Assembly (NCBI GenBank): GCA_026018925.1
Contig: JAKSZU010000016.1
Coordinates: 9,926,940 to 9,990,939, forward strand
Length of the DNA stretch: 64,000 bases
Direction: 5' to 3'
Origin: Tupaia tana
Lineage: Eukaryota; Chordata; Mammalia; Scandentia; Tupaiidae
In this document: one piece after another, positions 11,720 through 22,884 of the stretch
How positions within the stretch are numbered: position 1 is the first letter of the stretch
Layout of the letters: every line of letters starts with the position of its first letter
Made by a program: the position numbers and the translations under genes
Notes under the pieces: generated by a model
The model's input: only the letters and a program-made list of their open reading frames with translations
Told to the model about the DNA's origin: nothing
Databases searched by the model: none

Positions 11720-12500
11720 CCTTACGTTTACAATACACTCTCCAGAATACAAAGCAGTTACCGCATATTTTCAAAAACATTCAGGGCACCTTCTGAGGAT
11801 CCCCTAAGGCTGATGTGCAGAACAGCAGAGGGTGTAAAATAATCTGAAAAAATTTTTCAGTTCATTGACTCCACTCTGCCTGACCCTAAAAAGTCAGTGT
11901 TCACAGCAGAAGGCAATGAGATTAGGCTAACCCCTTCGGTCACCATGGGGGTTTTAGCATGTTTATTAATATATGTAAACAAAGAAGAAAAGATTGCGGA
12001 AACACATGCAAAAGACCTGAAGGATATGGGAACTTCTTTTCCTTCTTAAGCGAAGCTACAGAGAAATGGTTGCTTGTGAAAATGGACTAATAAAGCTGAA
12101 GCAAACCTCAGTTATTACAAATTAGGACAGTCTGCAGTGACAGGACCAGTGATTTTCAGGAGTCAGCCTAGTCTCTCTGCAGACTCCATTAGCTCCTGTT
12201 CCACCCCAAGGCCTTCCTGCCCACCCACTTCCAAGCAGAAAGTCCCATTCCCTGTCTGGATGCTCAGTCTTGGGTAGGCATGTCCACGAGCTCTGGATTT
12301 TTAAAGTGTAGATGGCCTGATCCTGCCCCTGGAACTAGGGTGGGCCTACAGGGGGGATCTGGGCTACCTTAGCAAAGCAACTCAATGATTTCTAATTAAC
12401 ATCCAGTTTCCAAACAAACAAACAAAACTGCTATAACCCAGCATTTACAAGATCCCTCTGACAACAAGAGTCACCTAAGATGATAATTAAAATGATAAAT
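11720..12500. other. Unique-looking sequence, nothing recognised
   Basis: No ORF or repeat was recognised. A short CAAA repeat lies at 12412-12427. Confidence 0.4.
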
Positions 12501-12503
12501 TAT

Positions 12504-12645
12504 GGGGCAAGCCCGTAGCACAGCAGTGAAGCGCTGCACAGAGGAAGCCGGCCCACATAGCCAACCGGGCTTCCAGTCCCTCTCTGCGCACCTGCATGTG
12601 CTCTCTGGCATAGAGACAAGTAAGTACATAAACTTAAATACATAA
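12504..12645 (+). mobile_element. O-type SINE, internally deleted
   Basis: GGGGCAAGCCCGTAGCACAG head, then a degenerate B region, and soon after CTCTCTGGCATAGAGACAAG with a TAAATA-rich end. Most of the body is missing. It directly precedes the nested pair at 12651-13218. Confidence 0.55.
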
Positions 12646-12650
12646 ATATG

Positions 12651-13218
12651 GGGACTAGCAGGTGGTATAGTGATTAAAGCTCTGGCCTCCCACTTGAACT
12701 GCAGTTCAAGTCCCTGACCTGGGGGCTTGAAAATCACACAGCAGGGAGGAGGACGGCAGATGGCATAGCGGTTACATTCTGGACTCCCGCATGGCTGATT
12801 GCCATTGGAATCCTGGACCCAGTAGCTTGAAAATCATGCCGGGCCTGTGTGCGTGTGTGTCTAAGATCCTGGGAGAAGAATGGAGGAGAAGGGATTGTGG
12901 CATGGTCATCCCCCGCAAGGGTGATTTCTCACTTTCCCCCTCGCTGTCTCTGTCTCTCTTTCTCTCTCCTCTTTTTGACAAGAGCACATGCCCTAAGGCA
13001 AAAACCCCTTAAAAAAAAAAAGAAATAAAGAAATAAAATCATGCCAGGCACATGTGCATGTGTGCCCAAAATCCCAAGAGGAGAATGGAGGAGAGGGGAT
13101 TGAGGTGTGGCCATCCTCTTTCAGAGATGATTCTCACTTTCCCTTTCTCTGTCTCTCTTTGTCACTCTCCAGTGAGCAAATAAGCCCTATGGCAAAAATC
13201 TTTAAAAAAAAAAGAAAA
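12651..13218 (+). mobile_element. M-type long SINE split by a later SINE
   Basis: The head (12651-12738) ends at GGCTTGAAAATCACA. The body resumes at about 13036 with AAAATCATGCCAGGCACATG and runs to a short A tail at 13218. The interruption (12745-13035) is another SINE in the same orientation, and AAAATCA is repeated on both sides, as a TSD should be. Confidence 0.85.
12745..13035 (+). mobile_element. Long SINE nested in the 12651-13218 copy
   Basis: Its own head (GGCAGATGGCATAGCGG), body (GAAGAATGGAGGAGAAGG) and A tail (ending AAAAAGAAATAAAGAAAT) are complete. Its position fixes the order: the host SINE is older. Confidence 0.85.
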
Positions 13219-13220
13219 AA

Positions 13221-13253
13221 ATATATATTGAATATATATATATATATATATAT
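13221..13253. repeat. (AT)n microsatellite at a SINE tail
   Basis: AT dinucleotides begin right at the A tail of the preceding SINE, so the array probably grew from that tail. Confidence 0.85.
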
Positions 13254-13317
13254 TTGCATGCTTTACCCCAGAAGTACTGAATTGGAATTTTCAGGGGATA
13301 GGCTTCTGGCCTACAGG

Positions 13318-13455
13318 CCAGGAGAACCACCCTCACCTGGACGTTGTTAGCTATGAACACTCTCGGGCCCCAGCTCAGCACTGCCGTATCAGATTCCCCC
13401 TTTCACTGATCCCCGCGTGACTCCCAGGCTCAGAAACATTCAAGAAGCGCTGGTA
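13318..13455 (+). mobile_element. hAT/Charlie non-autonomous element (MER5-like)
   Basis: The motif order 'CACCTGGACGTTGTTAGCTATG', 'CTCTCGGGCCCCAGCTCAGC', 'CTGCCGTATCAGATTCCCCC' and 'CAAGAAGCGCTGG' follows the MER5A-type consensus as I know it. It is strongly diverged. A second weak copy may follow to 13560. Confidence 0.5.
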
Positions 13456-13559
13456 AGCAATCGTGTTCTCTAACGCCCTGACCGGAAGCCCGGCTGTGTA
13501 TCAGAATCACTTGTTTGTTTCTCTGTTTATAATTCAAACACTCAGGGCAGGGGTGGCAC

Positions 13560-14005
13560 CTGGACACAGGTTTTTCTTGTTGTTGTTGTTGATAACTTAC
13601 ACTAATGAGCAAAGTTGGACAAGCGCTAATTAGGGACAGCTGAGTAAACACACAATTCAAGCAAGACCCGTAGTAGAGAAGGCCCGGCTGAGCCTGTCAC
13701 ACCAACTGCCACCCACACCTTCATACTCAGCGGCGCATCTGCTCCGGACCATCCATTTCCTCTGGACACAGCAGGTGTGGGCCCTGTGGGACACCCAGAA
13801 GTGTGGGCTCCAAAGCGTAGACGGATCTGAGCTATGCCAGGAACACAGAGCTAATAGAAGAGAGTGACAGGAGACAAGACTTCTGTCCAGTTTCAGATTT
13901 ATACACGCACATCCACGTACACACAGGTACACGCACGCACACACGCATACACATTATTTTCTACAGGGAACATGATATGTCATGGAGACTCTTGTTTAGT
14001 CAAAA
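13560..14005. other. Unique-looking sequence with CA-rich patch
   Basis: No gene recognised. A GTT repeat lies at 13577-13591 and an imperfect ACACGCACGC-type repeat at 13903-13952. The open frame at 13657-13944 (minus) is a by-product of the CA-rich patch. Confidence 0.4.
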
Positions 14006-14009
14006 TATG

Positions 14010-14288
14010 TGGGAGCAGCAGATGACGTAGTGGTTATGTCACTGGATTCCCATGCAGCCAGTTGCAGTTCGAGTCCCGGACCTGGTGGCTTGAAAGTCAC
14101 TCAGGACACATGCACATGTGTGCCCAAGATCACAGGAGACTGGAAGAGAAGGGATTGTGGTGTGGCCATCCCCACTGGGCGGGGGGGGGGGGGGTGATTT
14201 TTCACTTTCCCTATCACTGTGCTGGTCTCGCTCTCTCTGTGAGCCCGTGTACCCTACAGCAAAAACCTCTTTAAAAAGAAAAAAAAAA
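14010..14288 (+). mobile_element. Long SINE (M/Y), upstream member of a tandem pair
   Basis: GGGAGCAGCAGATGACGTAG head with GGTTCGAGTCCCGG. The palindromic C/G body motif has become an uninterrupted G run of about 15 at 14179-14193. Its tail runs straight into the next SINE. Confidence 0.9.
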
Positions 14289-14556
14289 GGGACCAGCAGT
14301 GAGCGTAATGACTATGTCGCTGGACTTCCATGTAGTCGACCGCAGTTCGAGTCTCAGACCTGGTGGCTTAAACTCACACCAGGCGCATGTGCGTGCATGC
14401 CCAAGATCCCGAGAGGAGAATGGAGAAGGGATTGCGGCATGGCCATCCCCCCTGGGGGGGTGATTTCTCGCTTTCTGCCTCTCTGTCTCTCTCTGTCTTT
14501 CTGGCGAGCGCACGCGCACTGTAGTGAAAACCTCTCCAAAAAAAAAAAAAAAAAAA
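14289..14556 (+). mobile_element. Y-type long SINE, downstream member of a tandem pair
   Basis: GGGACCAGCAGTGAGCGTAA starts in the A tail of the previous copy. It has an intact GTTCGAGTCTC box B and an 18-A tail. Confidence 0.9.
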
Positions 14557-15040
14557 GATATATAGGATAGACAGGTGGAGGTGGGGAAAAGGTTGCTCAG
14601 CATATCAGCAAAATATGAACATTAGAAATGGCCAAGTATTCCTCAGCTTCAAACTCTCCCATAAGCTTTTCTGTGTGCACGCACATGTGTTCCTACATAC
14701 ATATATACAGTCACATCCATAATAAAGACGCTCAGGAAGTCTCTCCAAGACTAGGAAGGGGTACGCTTTAAGGTGTTCCTTTCTGAACCTGCCTTCTTTC
14801 CCAGCAAAACAGGAATAAGGCCAACTTGTCAACCCTCCACTCTCGCTTGCCCAGCAGAATGGCCAGTAGCAACTTGGCAACCAGACAAACCTACTTCTCT
14901 CTGGAACTTTCTGAGGAAGGAAGGAGGGTCTATACAAAAATAAATGTGTGCACTTAGGCTGCCAGGATGTGGACTGAGCATAAAAGATCTACCTTAACGG
15001 AAGTACCCTAAGAAGAGAAGATGTGATCTAAAACAAGGGC
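14557..15040. other. Unique-looking sequence, nothing recognised
   Basis: An open frame at 14605-14937 (minus) has no recognisable domain. Confidence 0.4.
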
Positions 15041-15043
15041 AGC

Positions 15044-15312
15044 AACCCAGCAGGTGGCATGGTGGTTAAGGCACTAGACTCCCACATGGCCAACAGTGGT
15101 TTGAATCCCAAACCCCGCAGCTTGAAAAATCATAACAGACACGTGTGCATGAATGCCCAAAATCCTGAGAGGAGAAAGGAGGAGAAGATATTGCGATGTG
15201 GCCATCCTCCCAGGGGATGATTTCTCACTTTTCCTCTCTCTGTCTCTCTCCTCTTTGGTGAGAGCATGTGCCCTATGCCAAAAACCTAAAAATAAATAAA
15301 TAAAATTAAAGA
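15044..15312 (+). mobile_element. M-type long SINE
   Basis: CCCAGCAGGTGGCATGGTGG head, GGTTTGAATCCC box B, GAGGAGAAAGGAGGAGAAG body, GTGCCCTATGCCAAAAACC end and an (AAAT)n tail. Confidence 0.85.
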
Positions 15313-17200
15313 ATCAGGGAGGGAGAAACCCTTTGCCGTCAAGGAGGAGAAAAAGAGGTTTAGGGAGTCAGAAAATCTGATACCACAGAGCCTACTGCAG
15401 CCCCATGAGGGTAAAGCCAGAGAGAAACGAGCTTCATGAGTAGGAACGGGAATGTGAGGCACTGAGAGCCCTGCCAGAGCGATTTCTAAAACCGTCTAGA
15501 CTGCAGCCCTTGTGATTTCTGTGCCCGTTGGAAGCAGGGAGGGCAAGGAGTTTCAAAAGCAAGAGAAAAGTTGTAAGTAGGTCACCCCACGTACGGGACC
15601 TTGAGTAATTCTGGCTGCCGGCCGGTGCCAGAGCCCACACCACTGTGCCTTTGATCTGAATCAGGTCGGCTTGGTGTTCTGTCAGTGAAAGTGTGGCAAG
15701 GGTCCACCCACAGACACCAACAGACACAGGCACCACCCAGGGGCTCGCGTGGACAGTTGACACTCACCAACAAAGGCCGGGTGACAATGGCTCGGGAACC
15801 AACTTTCCAATCCAGTTTCCAGTAACCGTAGACATCCTCTTTAAATATTTCAGTTAAGGGTGTAAATCCAACTCGCCTATTTCCTGAGTCTCTGTCCTGT
15901 CTCCTCTTACATGCCGGCTTCAGGCAAACCAGGTAGAAGGGAGGAGAGGGGTGGAGGAGGGGGTGCTCAGTAATCAGTTTTCCTGAGTAGAACGACACAC
16001 ATCTGTTCTCATCACCCGTCTGCCACCTAACGCCTCTCTTTGCCTCACTTACCACATTTACATTCAACCTTCAGATTTAGTTCTCTCTTTACGTTTCAAC
16101 CCATGCAGTCATTCAATCTTTTCTGAGTATTGTGGCCTTCTGGAAAGTCTGAAGGAAAGTATTGAAACTACCAAGGAGCTTCAATGACCCAGTCTTCCGA
16201 GCAGAGAGCCACAGCGACTGAGAGAGAAACTAAGACACAGTGTGTGCAGCCTCCGGACACCCTGCCATCCCTCGGCTCGTCTGGCCGGACTTACAAATGC
16301 CGCATGCCCGACATCCTGATTTCCAAATTTCATACAAAAAGGCCTCCAAAGGCAAGGTCACTTGAGTTGGGGATTTCCTGCCAGTTTGGATACTTCAAGC
16401 CTTTTTGTTCTTACATGTAAAAAAGGAAACAAACAAATAAAAAGAAATTAAAAGCTTCTGGAGAATTCTGGGTAAAAAGTACCTTCCTATTACTACGGAA
16501 ATCACACATTTTCTGTTTACTACTAAACTACCTGCATCCTTTGCACTCCATGGCTTATCCGCGTGGTTAGTATAACAGGGATATTTCTTCCACGAGGAAC
16601 TGACAGACTTGCGTAGGAAGTTCCCAGGGGGAGAGCTGTAACTACTGGTTTAAGGAAGAGTAGGGAAGGAATAAATGAATCTTCTAAGCCCTGGGCCTGT
16701 ATAGCAACTGGAGTTCATAAACTGCTCCCAAGGAAGAAGTGCTCTTAATGCAAAGGACTCCATATTAGCATTTGTGCTCTGTACATAAAATGCACTGTCA
16801 TTTTAAAATAATTTGTTTTCAACGTTAAAAACAAATCACAGTATTTTTCAACAAGTGGGGGCTACCAGGACACAACATTTCAATAAAAAATTCTTACCTT
16901 GGACATTTTCTGGACATACGGGAGCCTTCGCCATTTACTTTGGAGGATGTCTCCAGTGCAGCTGGAGCTAGGCCAATGAACTAATGGCAAAGCAGAGATG
17001 GAGGAGGGAAGCGAAAGGGAAACTAATCTCTTGTTTAGTTAAAACAAGAGCCATCCCCTGACATCTCTCCTGGATTCAGGAAAATTCTCTCCCTGTCTCT
17101 TCTGGTTTCTCCTCCCTGAGATCTCAGCCACGTCAGCCATCTCTCCTTGCTTGTTGATTCCACTGAGCACTTCTGCTCCCAGTTACCCTTAACGAAGACA
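15313..17200. other. Unique-looking sequence, about 1.9 kb
   Basis: Two overlapping minus open frames (15434-15763, 15582-16067) and a plus one (16184-16420) show no recognised domain or exon structure. No repeat was recognised. Confidence 0.4.
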
Positions 17201-17203
17201 TCC

Positions 17204-17470
17204 AGGGACCAGCGGATGGTGTGATGGTTACGCAGCTGGACTCCAACATAGTCAACCACGGTTTGAGTCCCGGATCTGGCAGCTTAAAATATGCTGGCCA
17301 CATGTGCATGCACACCCAAGACCCTGAGAGGAGAATGGAGGAGAAGGGACTGCAATGTGGCCATCCCCCCTGCAAGGTAATATCTTATTTTCTCTTTCTC
17401 TGTCTCTCTCTGGCAAGTGCACATGCCCTAGAGTAAAAATCCTCTAAAAGAAGAAGAAAAGAAGAAGACA
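17204..17470 (+). mobile_element. M/Y-type long SINE with purine-rich tail
   Basis: GGGACCAGCGGATGGTGTGA head, GGTTTGAGTCCCGG box B and an (AAG)n tail. Probable TSD: GAAGACATCCA before, GAAGACAGATC after. Confidence 0.85.
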
Positions 17471-17624
17471 GATCTAAAATGGGAGTTCCCTGGAATGTTC
17501 CCTGGAGCAAGAGTCCAACAGCCCTTTAGTCTCTTGTCAACAGAATGTCTCAAGGTCATAGCAATCCTCAATCCAGCTTCTCAGGGAACCCGCCTTGCCT
17601 GGTCACTTCACCTAAAATTTCAAC

Positions 17625-17855
17625 ATCCCTCACCCTTTTACTTTCCATAGCCCACATTCCTGCTTGCTTTTTTTTCCTCTTCAGCATAAATCACTATCTA
17701 ATCTATAAAACGATGTACTTACTTCTCTTGTTTATAGTCCAGAGGTGCTCCCTGAGGGCAGGATGTTGCACATCCATTTTATTCGTGTTCATGAGCCTAG
17801 CACTTAGAACAGTTGATTGGGAAATATTTGTTGCACGAATACATGGCTGACTTGG
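17625..17855 (+). mobile_element. L2 3' end
   Basis: The order fits the L2 tail: 'GTGCTCCCTGAGGGCAGGA', 'TTTTATTCGTGTTCATGAGCC', 'CTAGCACTTAGAACAGTTGA', then 'AAATATTTGTTGCACGAATA'. Confidence 0.75.
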
Positions 17856-17859
17856 TATT

Positions 17860-18480
17860 TGTGACGGACTTGATCTCCTGAAAGAATGTTCTTGGTGGAA
17901 GGAGTGAGCCATTCCTTGTGCAGACTCAGGAACAGAACCCACACCTCAAATAACACAACAGGTGCAGTCGAGGTAAGCCTGGTTTCCTTTCTAAGGAAAG
18001 GAAAGCCCAATAGCAGAAGAGGACAAATTGTATTCCGATATAGCCAAACAAATAGCCAAGCCTTCTGGCCAGAGAGGACAGAAAGAGCTGTCAGTTCATA
18101 TTTAAAGATACCGTGGCTGTTTCAGAAGATTCGTAAGGAAATGAAGATCTCATACTTGCCAATCTGAGAAACTGTGATAAAGTTTGACAAGGCTTCCCAA
18201 TCTGTTTGCTTAATTAAAATTGAATTATTGTATTATTAGTAAAAGCAAAAGAAATTAGAATAAAGGAAATTCACGCTGAGCATAGGAAAGCCAAGAAATA
18301 CAAAAAACTATAGAGAAAGTAGTGAAACATCACTCCTAGTGAAGAAAAACTGTTAAAACCCTGCTGTATTAACATCTGCTCAATGTATATATAATCTATT
18401 GTGTCACATGGGATATGCATATTTTTGTTTTATATTTGATATCATATAGAATATATCATAAAAATTGAGATGAGGTCATT
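17860..18480. other. Unique-looking AT-rich sequence
   Basis: No gene or repeat was recognised before the TSD of the next SINE. Confidence 0.4.
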
Positions 18481-18482
18481 TT

Positions 18483-18671
18483 AAAGAATTATTTTTATTT
18501 GACTTTATTTATTTCTTCTTTTTTTTTTTAAATTTAAATTTGACCAGAGTAAGACAGAATGAGAGAGAGAGAGGGAAAGGGAGAAAGCTAGCCACCAGGT
18601 CTGAGACTCGAACCACAGTCAGTCATGTGGGAGTCCAACACCTTTAACCACCACACCACCTGCTGGCCCCA
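18483..18671 (-). mobile_element. S-type SINE with AT-rich tail
   Basis: In minus sense: GGGGCCAGCAGGTGGTGTGG head, box B, then CTTTCTCCCTTTCCCTCTC directly, and a tail of (AAAT)n character ending TAATTCTTTAAA. TSD GAGGTCATTTT occurs on both sides (18472 and 18677). Confidence 0.9.
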
Positions 18672-18815
18672 ATTGAGGTCATTTTTTGATGATAGATTGG
18701 GAAAGAATAAAAGGAATAAGAGCTAGAAGTGCAAATTGGTTCATACTTTCTATAAGAGAAGACTTGTTTGTAGTATTAAATAAAAATTTATCTTAAGAAA
18801 TCAATCAGGCAGGTG

Positions 18816-18866
18816 ATGGTAGGTAGATAGACAGACAGACAGACAGATACATATCTATACATATAA
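18816..18866. repeat. Imperfect GATA/GACA repeat
   Basis: TAGATAGACAGACAGACAGACAGATACATA. Confidence 0.8.
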
Positions 18867-18924
18867 AGATACCAGCTAAGCTTTATGCCTTGGGAATAAG
18901 CTATATTAGTTTACCAAGCATGGT

Positions 18925-18966
18925 GATTCCAAACAATGGAATACCATGCAGCCACTAAAAATGTTG
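18925..18966 (+). mobile_element. Short L1 ORF2 C-terminal fragment
   Basis: ACAATGGAATACCATGCAGCC matches the well-conserved L1 'atggaatactatncagcc' segment near the end of ORF2. Only about 40 bp are recognisable. Confidence 0.6.
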
Positions 18967-19044
18967 TAACATATCCTTCTTTGTGCTGTAAACAGCTTCT
19001 TGCTGCCTCCACATTTGACCTCCTACTCTCCTTTTTTTTCCCCA

Positions 19045-19240
19045 TAGTTTTAATACTAGTCCCTCGAGCACACCCCATAATTCACTGGTCCATTCCCATC
19101 ATTGCCTATCGTTCATATCTACCTGCCAGAACGTGAGCTCAGAGGGGACTGTGAGAAATGTCACATGTTGATGTATCTCAAATGCCCATGAGTTCTCGAC
19201 ACATAGTAGGCATTCATAATATGTGTTGTAGGACAGCACC
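19045..19240 (+). mobile_element. L2 3' end
   Basis: 'CTACCTGCCAGAACGTGAGCTC', then 'AGTTCTCGACACATAGTAGG' and 'CATTCATAATATGTGTTG' follow the L2 tail (AGAACGTGAGCTC, CACATAGTAGGC, CA-TAAATATTTGTTG). Confidence 0.7.
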
Positions 19241-19356
19241 TCAGAACTCGAATCTCTAGGTAAAGAGGTACGAACATGTTCAAACCTTCTAAAGTATCTT
19301 ATTAAATTGTTTCGATAAAGATATATACACATTTGTACTGTAACAGTGACTTTTTG

Positions 19357-19604
19357 GAGGACCAGCAGGTGGTGTAGTGGTTAAGGCTCTGGACTCCCAC
19401 AAGGCCTATCGCAGTTCGAATCCTGGACCTGAAGGCTTGAAATACACAGGGCACTTTTGCGTGTGTGCCCATGATCCCAAGAGGAGAATGACGAAGGGAT
19501 TGCAGTATAGCCATTCCCCTGGGAGTGATCTCTTGCCTTTTTTTCTCTCTGTTTCTCTAGTGAGCACATGCAACCTATAACAAAAATCTCTCTTAAAAAA
19601 AAAG
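19357..19604 (+). mobile_element. M-type long SINE
   Basis: GGACCAGCAGGTGGTGTAGTGG head and intact GTTCGAATCC box B. TSD: AGTGACTTTTTGG before, AGTGACCTTTTTATTG after. Confidence 0.9.
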
Positions 19605-19631
19605 TGACCTTTTTATTGCCAGAAGACATGG

Positions 19632-19637
19632 GCACTC

Positions 19638-19680
<43 letters not shown>

Positions 19681-19858
19681 TCCAATATGGTGTGGTCATG
19701 CCACCTCCCTTCTCCACGTCTCCATCTTATCGATATTTGGGCACACACGCACATGTGTCTAGTGTTTTTCAAGCTACTGAGGCTGAGATTCGAACTGCAG
19801 TTGGCTACGTGAGAGCCAGCTTACTCTACACAGCCCTTCACGGTGCTATGGGGCTGGA
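19632..19858 (-). mobile_element. O-type SINE with (GA)n expansion
   Basis: The CT-rich part appears here as an uninterrupted GA run (19640-19677). Then come GGTCATGCCACC, TTTGGGCACACACGCACATG and a degenerate head ending GCTATGGGGCT. The degraded head suggests an old copy. Confidence 0.65.
19640..19677. repeat. (GA)n microsatellite inside a SINE
   Basis: About 19 GA units. Confidence 0.95.
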
Positions 19859-19864
19859 CCTAAA

Positions 19865-20280
19865 AGTGCATTTTTTAAAGCATTGAGTAACATGCAGGGG
19901 TGATGAAACATTTATCACCAATGCTGTTCCCCTTTTCGGGGTTTCCAGACAAATGCGAGGCGTCCCATTGGAACAGAACAGCGAGCGCTTTCTCTTTGCA
20001 TGATCTGCCCTTCGACTGAGAAGCCTGTTAGGAAATGGAGTTCTGTGATTTTTGTTAATAATCCAAACAGTTCTGCAATGCAGTCTAAAATTCATAGGAA
20101 GAGCTTATCTTGAGGCTGACTTTTCTGTTGTTATTTTATATTTATTGCATTTTAGAAAAGCTTCTCACAGAAACATTGCACTAAACTCATCAGATAAAAG
20201 CTGCTAGCAAGATTGGCTTACAAGGGCTAATATTTGCATATCATTTGTCAAAATACGCCACTTGGTCCTTATCATTAGTG
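19865..20280. other. Unique-looking sequence, nothing recognised
   Basis: No gene or repeat recognised. Confidence 0.4.
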
Positions 20281-20298
20281 ATAAAATGTCCTATTCTT

Positions 20299-20498
20299 TT
20301 TAAAAAGATTTAATTTTTTGTTTATCATTATTATTAACATCTTTTCATTTGCTAAAGGGCATATGTGCTTACGAGAAACAGAGAGAGAAAGACAGAGAGA
20401 GAGAATGTGAGAAAGTACGCCTCCAGGCCCGGGACTCAAATCATAGTTAGCCATGTGGGAGTCCAGCGCCTTCACTACCACGCCCCCTGCTGGCCCCC
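20299..20498 (-). mobile_element. S-type SINE with perfect TSD
   Basis: In minus sense: GGGGGCCAGCAGGGGGCGTGG head, GAGTCCCGGGCCTGG, then straight into ACTTTCTCACATTCTCTC, and an AT-rich tail. AATGTCCTATTCTT occurs exactly at both ends (20285 and 20499). Confidence 0.95.
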
Positions 20499-20512
20499 AA
20501 TGTCCTATTCTT

Positions 20513-21010
20513 ACGTAGCACTGAGACGGTCCTCTGAGGAGTGGAGGAGGAGTTCTCATAGAGAGTGAGTATCTTTAGGAGACAATCAACAGACCAGAAT
20601 CCTGTGGCCAGGTCCAAAGGTCAGGGTGCCATGACCTCAGGCCTAATAGAGCGGAGACTCGCAAAGGCACAAGGTTCGTGGGCTGTCCATGGAGAGTCAG
20701 GCCAACAACTTGGAGAATTCTGCGGGAAGAACAAGCAGAAACCAAATCCAAATACAGCTCGAGTGCAGCTCGTCCTGGGCTGAGGGAGGCAGACGTCCGG
20801 TGCTGAGCTAGGCCTCCTCCTCTGATGTAGGGGCTCCCTGAACGTGAGTGTTTTTGTGGAGAGCATCAGTGGTACTAAGCATGCATCTGGTGGGTCACAC
20901 CTGGAGCTTGAAGATCGCAATAGTTCTTCTCAAATGCTAGGGTTTGCTAGGATCTTCTTGAGGTTGCTTTGAGAGCCTGCTCGGCCAAGATCCATGACAA
21001 GAGGAGTAGA
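20513..21010. other. Unique-looking sequence
   Basis: Moderately GC-rich. The overlapping open frames at 20565-20783 and 20621-20920 show no recognised domain. Confidence 0.4.
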
Positions 21011-21014
21011 AACA

Positions 21015-21255
21015 TCATGTATACTTATTAAGCTTTTATATGATGGTATAATGGGTCCTGTGCCAGCTATCTTACAAAGACAACCTCATTTACTCTTTAC
21101 CACAGAGCCCTATGAGGCGGCCATTATTATTGCTATGTACAGATGAGGAAAAATAAAGCACGGGAAGGTTGATCAACTTACCCAGTGTTACACAGCTACT
21201 AAAAGGTGGAGCCAGGACTTAGAGACCAGCTCTCCCTTAGCAACTAGATTATTCA
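21015..21255 (+). mobile_element. MIR
   Basis: A well-preserved core: 'CCTCATTTACTCTTTACCAC', 'CCCTATGAGGCGGCCATTATT', 'TACAGATGAGGAAA', 'CCCAGTGTTACACAGCTA' and 'GGTGGAGCCAGGA'. Confidence 0.88.
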
Positions 21256-21364
21256 GTGTGTCCACGTTGATGTGGACAAGCCAGTGCATGACCATTTTTC
21301 ATTCCTAGTTCTACAAGAATAGAGACAACACAATTTTGTAAAATACAGGGAAATGATTGACATT

Positions 21365-21646
21365 TTATTTTTATTTATTTATTTTTCTTTTTTGGGGGAG
21401 AGGTTTTTGCTATAGGGCGCATGTGCTTGCCAGAAAGACAGAGAGACAGAGAGACAGAAAGCGAGAAATCATCCCCCCAGGGGGGATGGTCACGCTGCAA
21501 TCCCTTCTCCTCCATTCTCCTCTCGGGATCTTGGGCACGCACGCACAGGCACCTGGCGAGAATTTTAGCCACCGGGTCCGGGACTCAAACCATGGTCAAC
21601 TACATGGGAGTCCAGAGCCATAGCCATTACGCCAACTGCTGGTCCC
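21365..21646 (-). mobile_element. Y-type long SINE
   Basis: The T-rich tail at 21365-21392 contains TTTA repeats. The body carries the GCGTGACCAT variant seen in the youngest copies, but box B is ordinary (GGTTTGAGTCCC). TSD ACATTTTAT at both sides. Confidence 0.92.
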
Positions 21647-21649
21647 AAC

Positions 21650-22615
21650 ATTTTATATTCTTGCTTTCAATAAAGATCCATCTTTAATTTGTGTTTTCAG
21701 CAGTCCTGAAATTTCAACAGAATTAAGAAAGTCCAGAACAGGCTGGGCCTCATGGTTGGGCTATTATTGTGGAAGTGGTTTCAAAGTTGCCAGTTGTTTC
21801 ACCGGTTACCTTTTATGTCCTAAAAGAAAAGATCCTTTCTTGAAGGTAACTTTGCTTCTCACTGTTCTGCTTAGCCGAAATGTGCTGTTATTCTACTAGT
21901 CGCTAGTGAACTGAAAGAGTCATAAGAGAAAAAAAAGAAAGAAAAGAAAAGAACCCCAAAGTGCATAAACACACCGATAGGGTCTGCGATGGAGGAGAGC
22001 GCTCAGAGCCACTCACTGCGATGCCGAGGGCAATTCTGTTTTCCCCCTCCAGGGCCCAATGAAAGAAACATGACTACGCAGATAAAGCGCAGTCCCGAGC
22101 TCCGTGCTGGCTCCGCAGTCAATGAAACTGCCCTTCTCGCTCTCTGGCACTGGTGGGAAAGGGAAAACTCGACCTAGATTATCACGAAATTATTCTTGAT
22201 GCCTGCTCGCATGAACTCCTGAGCCAAGCGATGCCACTAACAATGAAGGTCTGTTGAGCTGGGACCTGTGCCATCAGTCTGGTTTTAGAATAATTTTTAA
22301 CAGTCGATTGGGCATGGTGGGGGAGGGAGGCGACCTTCGGGGAAGCCAACAGGAGCAGAGAAGGCAGCAGTATCGTATTGTCCACTCGCCACTCTACTCC
22401 CGGTGTGGATTGTTTAGACGCTCGCTGCACGTCGGGCGTGAGCTCCACCCCAGCACCACCTTGGGTTTTCCTCATGTGTATGGCTGAAGCACTTTAACAA
22501 TAGGATATTGTTGAGGTCCTTTAACAATAGAATATATCAAGGTCACGTTTGTTTTTTACTGAAAAAGACATCCCAATCTAAGCCCAGGGGATTCTTCTTT
22601 TCTGTTTCCAGTGCC
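21650..22615. other. Unique-looking sequence, about 1 kb
   Basis: No gene or repeat recognised. AAAGAAAAG-rich patch at 21928-21954. Confidence 0.4.
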
Positions 22616-22627
22616 TCCCCCCCTTTT

Positions 22628-22880
22628 TAAAAAAAGTTTGCTTCAATGCACATGCACTCACCAGAGAGAGACAGAGAAGGAGAGAGAGAAGAAAAGTGAG
22701 AAATCACCTCTCAGGAAAGATGACCATGCTGCAATCCCTTCTCCTCCATTCTCCGCTCAGGATTTTGGGCATGTATGCACGTGCCCCCAATATTATTTTC
22801 AAGCCACTGGGTCCAGGACTCAAACCACATAGTTTGCCATGTGGGATTCAGTCACCTTAATCGCCATGGCACCTGCTAGC
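22628..22880 (-). mobile_element. M-type long SINE
   Basis: In minus sense: GCTAGCAGGTGCCATGGCG head, TGGTTTGAGTCCTGG box B, AGCGGAGAATGGAGGAGAAGG body, CTGGTGAGTGCATG end. Confidence 0.85.
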
Positions 22881-22884
22881 AGTA

